64,000 bases of DNA from Tepidiphilus sp. J10 (GTDB taxonomy: Bacteria; Pseudomonadota; Gammaproteobacteria; Burkholderiales; Thiobacillaceae), in the NCBI GenBank assembly GCA_945897955.1, contig CAMDGQ010000011.1, forward strand, positions 1 through 64,000. Direction: 5' to 3'. Below the pieces are notes generated by a model. The model was not told the DNA's origin, ran no database searches, and saw nothing but the letters and a program-made list of their open reading frames with translations. Both the position numbers and the translations under genes were made by a program. Positions 60,345 to 64,000 of the stretch are shown here, piece by piece (positions within the stretch are counted from its first letter, which is position 1; every line of letters begins with the position of its first letter).

Positions 60345-61567
60345 GCTCGTTTCCGATCAAAAAAGTCGCGTGTTTCAAATACCGCCTTGGCGAAGCCGAC
60401 ACCTTCGCGGCGCAGCAGGCGTTTCAGCGCGAAATCGAACAGCAGCGGGTTGTGTTCGCGCAGACCGCTCAGGAAGGGTTTTGTCTCCGCGTCGAGCAGC
60501 TTCAGCCTGATCAGCTTGCTCAGCGAGGTCAGCGGCAGGATGCCGGGTAGCGGGTAATCGGAACCGTTGAGCAGGCGGTCGTGCCATTCCGGCCGCGCCA
60601 GCAGGGTTTGCAGCACTTCGGCACGGTTGAATTGGGTGACGGCGGAGATGTCGCCATAGAGGTTGCCAAAATCGCCGGGCAGTTTGGCATCCAGCATGTC
60701 GGCGAACAGCTCGAAGCTGGGTCGAAGCCGGCCTTTGCCGTCCCGATCTTCGCCATGCGATGCGCAATGCGCTACCACCACGCGCACGCCGAGATCGAGC
60801 GCGCGCCGCAATTTCAATGGGTTGCCGTAATCCTGCCGCGCCGTGCCGGCCACCGCCGCCTCGTGGCCGGCATGGGTGATCAGCGGCAGATCATGCTTTG
60901 CCAGCAAACGGTAGAAGGCATCACAGCGCGGTGAACCCGGGTCGATGCCCATCGCCGCGGGCAGCCATTTCATCGCCAGCGCGCCGTCGGCTATGGCGCC
61001 TTCGAGTGCCGCCAGCGCATCGCCGCGATAGGGATGGATCGACGCCGCCCAAGTCATGCGTTGCGGATGCGCCCCCGCGACTCGGGCGGCATAGGCGTTG
61101 GGAACATGGAACGCGCTGGCATCCCGCGCCGGGCGGCCCTGTTCGTCATGCGCCCAGTCGAACGCAAGCAACATGATTTTCGCGCCGGCCGGTAAACCAT
61201 CCATCAGGTTCTCCAGGCGCGCAACGAAACTGGCATCGACCTGACCGGGCGCGTCATGCACACAGCCGGCGTTCATGTAGAAAATCTTCTGGATGTATTG
61301 CAGCGGGTTCCACAGGCTGTCCATCTTCGGATTGGCCCAGGCGCCGCTGTCGCTGTCTCCAACCCCAACCAGATGCGCGTGCATATCCCACACCTTGGCC
61401 GGATCGATACCTGCCCAGACCTGCCGCATCAAAGGATGTCGGGACAGTTCAGCCGGCAGTCCGGCGCGGCACGGGTTGAGCACCCCGGCCTGCGGCCACA
61501 GGCTCCAGCCGGCCAGGCCGAGACCACCGACGATACCGGCGCGCTTGAGGAATTGGCGGCGATTCAT
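60341..61567 (-). CDS. Tat-exported amidohydrolase-family protein
   Basis: 408 aa from the ATG at 61567. The N-terminus MNRRQFLKRAGIVGGLGLAG is a twin-arginine signal, and the Cys in VLNPCRAG could be a lipid site. Metal-dependent hydrolase features are visible: DMHAHLVG (HxH), DLPLITHAGHE, VVAHCASHGED and LLNGSDYPLPGILP (Asp). Substrate unknown; the family often acts on ring or ester compounds. It is set between aas and lplT and coupled to lplT by an ATGA overlap, which suggests a function in the same envelope lipid process (inference). Confidence 0.87.
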   Translation of the reverse strand: MNRRQFLKRAGIVGGLGLAGWSLWPQAGVLNPCRAGLPAELSRHPLMRQVWAGIDPAKVWDMHAHLVGVGDSDSGAWANPKMDSLWNPLQYIQKIFYMNAGCVHDAPGQVDASFVARLENLMDGLPAGAKIMLLAFDWAHDEQGRPARDASAFHVPNAYAARVAGAHPQRMTWAASIHPYRGDALAALEGAIADGALAMKWLPAAMGIDPGSPRCDAFYRLLAKHDLPLITHAGHEAAVAGTARQDYGNPLKLRRALDLGVRVVVAHCASHGEDRDGKGRLRPSFELFADMLDAKLPGDFGNLYGDISAVTQFNRAEVLQTLLARPEWHDRLLNGSDYPLPGILPLTSLSKLIRLKLLDAETKPFLSGLREHNPLLFDFALKRLLRREGVGFAKAVFETRDFFDRKRA

Positions 61568-61619
61568 GCCGTCACCATGCCGCGTGTATCGGTGCGCATG
61601 GCGCACCCCACGAATTGAC

Positions 61620-63752
61620 TCATGCCGCCTCCGCCATCTTCTTCAACGTCACATGATCGATCTTGCCTGTGCCGAGCAAGGGCAAGGCATCGACCACGCG
61701 GATCTCGCGCGGCACCGCGATTTCCGGTGTGCCGGCGTTGCGCGCGGCGGCGAGCAGCGCGTCGCGGGTCAGCGCCGCATCCGTGGTGTACAGAATGATC
61801 GCCTCGCCGCGCTGCGGGTCAGTGCGCGTGGTGGCGGCGTGCATCAACGCGGGCGAAGCGCTAGCCGCCAGTTTTTCCACCACTTCCAACGAGATCATCT
61901 CGCCGGCAATCTTGGCGAAGCGTTTGACGCGGCCGCGTATGTGCAGGAAACCTTCGGCGTCGATCTCGACGATATCGCCGGTGCTGTACCAGCCCGCACC
62001 CAGTTCCGAAGCTGGCGGCTCCAGATCGCCAGGCTTTTCAAAGCGGTAATAACCGCTCATCACGTTCGGGCCTTTGACATGCAGCATGCCGCCGTTGTCG
62101 ATGCCCGGCACGGCAACCAGTTTCGCCTGTAGTCCCGGCAGAAGTTGGCCGACGCTGCCGCTGCGAAAGGCCATCGGCGTGTTGACCGCCAGCACCGGTG
62201 CGGTTTCGGTGGCGCCATAACCTTCCATGATGCGGATGCCGAACTTCTCGAACCAAGTGTTGCGTACCGCATCGGACAGCTTTTCCGCACCGGCGATGAC
62301 ATGGCGCAGGCGATAGAAGTCATACGGATGCGCGAAGCGCGCGTAGTTGGCGAGGAAGGTGCCCGTGCCGAGCAGCACGGTGCAATTGCGGTCGTAGGCC
62401 AGTTCCGGAATCACCCGGTAATGCAATGGCGAGGGATAGAGAAATACGCTGGCGCCGGACAGCAGCGGCAGCAAGGTGCCGCCGGTGAGGCCGAAGGAAT
62501 GGAACATCGGCAGCGCGTTGAGGAATTTGTCTTCCGGCGACAGATCGATCACCGCGCGTATCTGCGCAATGTTGGCCAGCAGCGCACGATGCGACAGCAC
62601 GACGCCCTTCGGCTTGCCTTCCGAGCCGGACGTGAACAGCACCACGGCGGGCGTTTCCGGATCTCCCGCCGGGGCGGGCAGATATTGCGCGATCAGCACC
62701 CACAGCTTGTCGAACAGGCTGACGCCGGCGGCCAGGTCTTCCAGATACAGAACGCGTTGCTGGCTCAAGCCGGCCAGACTGGATTCCAGCTTGCCGGCGG
62801 CGATGAAGCGGCGCGAGGTGATCACGGTTTCGACTTTCGCCGCCGCGCAGGCATTGCTCAGACCTTCCGCGCCAGCGGTGTAGTTGAGCAGCGCGGGAAC
62901 GCGACCGCGCGCCGACAGCCCGAACAGCAGCGCGACGGTGGCGGCAAGGTTGGGCAACAGCACGCCAACCGTCTCGCCATCCCGCGTCGCGCGCGCCGCC
63001 ACGCGACCCAGGCCCAATGTCATGCGCAGCAGTTCGCCGTAGTTGAGTTCGATCTGCTTCATGTCTTCCAGCAGCGGCCGCCGCCGGCCGTAGATGACGA
63101 CGGCATCGACGAAGGCAGCGAACAGGGTTTGCCGGGGCCGCGCGCTAAACACCATTTCCTGCATGACGCGGCGCATCGCTTCGCCCGCGTGGCGGCGGCG
63201 CTGTTTGGCGGAGCCGGTTTCCGGCATGGCGATGCGGGTGGTGGGCAGGATGGTCAGCGTGATGCGTGGCAGGAACTGCTTGGGATAACGCCCGGAAGTG
63301 CGCGCGAACCACGAACGCGAGGGTCCATCAAGACGCACCGGCAGAATCTCTGCACCGGTCTTCGCGGCGACGAAGGCGGGGCCGTCGTACACCTTCATCA
63401 GGCTGCCGGTATTGGTGATGCGGCCTTCCGGGAAGATCACCACCGGACGGCCGGATTCAATCAGTTTGACGATGCTTTTCATCGCCATCGGATTAGTCGG
63501 ATCGACCGCCAGGTAATCGACCAGCGACAGCACCAGCCGAAAAAAGCGACTGCGCGTGACGCCGGTATGCACCACGAACACCGGATTCAGCGGCAGCGCG
63601 ACACCGAGCAGGAGGCCGTCGAGAAACGACTCGTGATTGGCGATGATCAGCAAACGCTCGGCGCGCAGGCCGTCAATCCCGCCTTCCACGCGCAGCCGGA
63701 ACAGCAGCTTGAACAGGCTGCGCAACAACAGGCGAATCAAGGTCTTGAACAT
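61620..63752 (-). CDS. aas: Aas: 2-acylglycerophosphoethanolamine acyltransferase / acyl-ACP synthetase
   Basis: 710 aa, two domains. Residues 1-200 are a PlsC acyltransferase (IIANHESFLDGLLLG, VIFPEGRITNTGSLMKVYDG). Residues about 220-705 are an AMP-forming acyl-ACP synthetase (VVLFTSGSEGKPKGVVLSHR, MFHSFGLTGGTLLPLLSG, IMEGYGATETAPVLAVN, GWYSTGDIVEIDAEGFLHIR, VKRFAKIAGEMIS). It re-acylates lysophosphatidylethanolamine brought in by LplT. Length matches E. coli Aas (719). It is the first gene of the operon and is preceded by a palindromic AT-rich site. Confidence 0.95.
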   Translation of the reverse strand: MFKTLIRLLLRSLFKLLFRLRVEGGIDGLRAERLLIIANHESFLDGLLLGVALPLNPVFVVHTGVTRSRFFRLVLSLVDYLAVDPTNPMAMKSIVKLIESGRPVVIFPEGRITNTGSLMKVYDGPAFVAAKTGAEILPVRLDGPSRSWFARTSGRYPKQFLPRITLTILPTTRIAMPETGSAKQRRRHAGEAMRRVMQEMVFSARPRQTLFAAFVDAVVIYGRRRPLLEDMKQIELNYGELLRMTLGLGRVAARATRDGETVGVLLPNLAATVALLFGLSARGRVPALLNYTAGAEGLSNACAAAKVETVITSRRFIAAGKLESSLAGLSQQRVLYLEDLAAGVSLFDKLWVLIAQYLPAPAGDPETPAVVLFTSGSEGKPKGVVLSHRALLANIAQIRAVIDLSPEDKFLNALPMFHSFGLTGGTLLPLLSGASVFLYPSPLHYRVIPELAYDRNCTVLLGTGTFLANYARFAHPYDFYRLRHVIAGAEKLSDAVRNTWFEKFGIRIMEGYGATETAPVLAVNTPMAFRSGSVGQLLPGLQAKLVAVPGIDNGGMLHVKGPNVMSGYYRFEKPGDLEPPASELGAGWYSTGDIVEIDAEGFLHIRGRVKRFAKIAGEMISLEVVEKLAASASPALMHAATTRTDPQRGEAIILYTTDAALTRDALLAAARNAGTPEIAVPREIRVVDALPLLGTGKIDHVTLKKMAEAA

Positions 63753-63773
63753 GTATCTCTCCTGACTAAATAG

Positions 63774-63785
63774 CTAATTAATTAG
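63774..63785. promoter_or_regulatory. AT-rich perfect palindrome upstream of aas
   Basis: CTAATTAATTAG, a 12-bp perfect palindrome within AGCTAATTAATTAGTT, 22 nt before the aas start. Its form resembles sites of MarR-type repressors; with a promoter overlapping it, control of the aas operon is likely. Confidence 0.55.
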
Positions 63786-63838
63786 TTATGTACGGCAAAA
63801 ATTCAACCTTGAAACAGCAGTTGAACCCGTCCGAGGGC

Positions 63839-63983
63839 GGGGTGGAGAAGCCGGCTGGCAAGATAGCGGAGTCGTAGCGCTTCAGCGCGTACGAATCCGG
63901 CATACCCCTTGCGGGTGCGCGACAACGAGTCATGCCGAGGCATGGCGAGGCGGAGTAACGCAGCCAGACGGTTTCTCCACCCC
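63839..63983. repeat. Inverted repeat bordering a non-coding stretch at the window edge
   Basis: Arms 63839-63859 (ggggtggagaagccggctggc) and 63963-63983 pair at 19 of 21 positions, 103 nt apart, with smaller hairpins inside. No gene is seen from 63786 to the end of the window. It may be a small mobile or structured element. Confidence 0.55.
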
Positions 63984-64000
63984 GACAGCGGGCGGGTAGC

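Overview
The window is a high-GC, densely coded bacterial chromosome segment, most likely from a betaproteobacterium. This is an inference from gene families. The QmoAB-HdrCB electron-transfer locus, a SulP transporter divergent from a gamma-type carbonic anhydrase, and a rhombosortase with its rhombotarget lipoprotein would fit a sulfur-oxidising, possibly autotrophic lineage such as the Thiobacillus/Sulfuricella/Gallionella relatives. No rRNA, tRNA, CRISPR array or insertion sequence was recognised.

Layout. (1) 1-14009, plus strand: the 3' half of an extracellular contractile injection system (eCIS) locus. It has the tail end of a baseplate-type protein, three consecutive proteins sharing one N-terminal domain (YFxGxxL ... 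GIVxGL), a 628-aa protein of unknown function, a protein with the C-terminal signature of the CIS tape-measure-associated family, the AAA+ ATPase, and a 994-aa DUF4157 protein. The last is the likely cargo and carries a possible caspase-like His/Cys pair. (2) 14156-19998, minus strand: a Kdo2-lipid A-type acyltransferase translationally coupled to a cytochrome P450, then a copper group (PCu(A)C chaperone, OprC-like TonB receptor, DUF2946 membrane protein). (3) 20111-28943: ovothiol synthase OvoA divergent from an Aer-like chemoreceptor with a FliA-type promoter; Ppx/GppA phosphatase; an EAL-HDOD protein coupled to PabB. (4) 29210-32019: an unusual SulP transporter with an inserted coiled coil, divergent from the gamma-carbonic anhydrase. 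(5) 32045-38444, minus: a six-gene operon resembling arsenosugar biosynthesis (ArsS, VTT/disulfide-reductase fusion, DUF547, TIGR04282 glycosyltransferase, DUF3047, ArsM). Four of its junctions are 4-nt ATGA overlaps, and a perfect palindrome precedes it. (6) 38730-44257: glyoxalase I divergent from a chromate-resistance operon (chrB, chrA, rhodanese, SAM methyltransferase, a second chrB C-terminal domain, MFS). (7) 44344-48638: an orphan lipoprotein and a small accessory patch with a CoiA-like nuclease, a DUF2726 protein and a ParE-type toxin-antitoxin pair. (8) 48772-53896, minus: hdrB, hdrC, qmoB, qmoA. (9) 54176-63752, minus: a DUF4258/YgiT toxin-antitoxin pair, valS, rhombosortase and rhombotarget, then lplT, a Tat-exported amidohydrolase and aas (lysophospholipid recycling).

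How the parts relate. Several blocks deal with toxic metals or metalloids: copper uptake and handling, arsenic methylation and sugar conjugation, chromate efflux. One block (qmoAB-hdrCB) would move electrons between sulfite/APS chemistry and the quinone pool. The eCIS locus is the most distinctive region. Its sheath, tube and spike genes would lie upstream of base 1.
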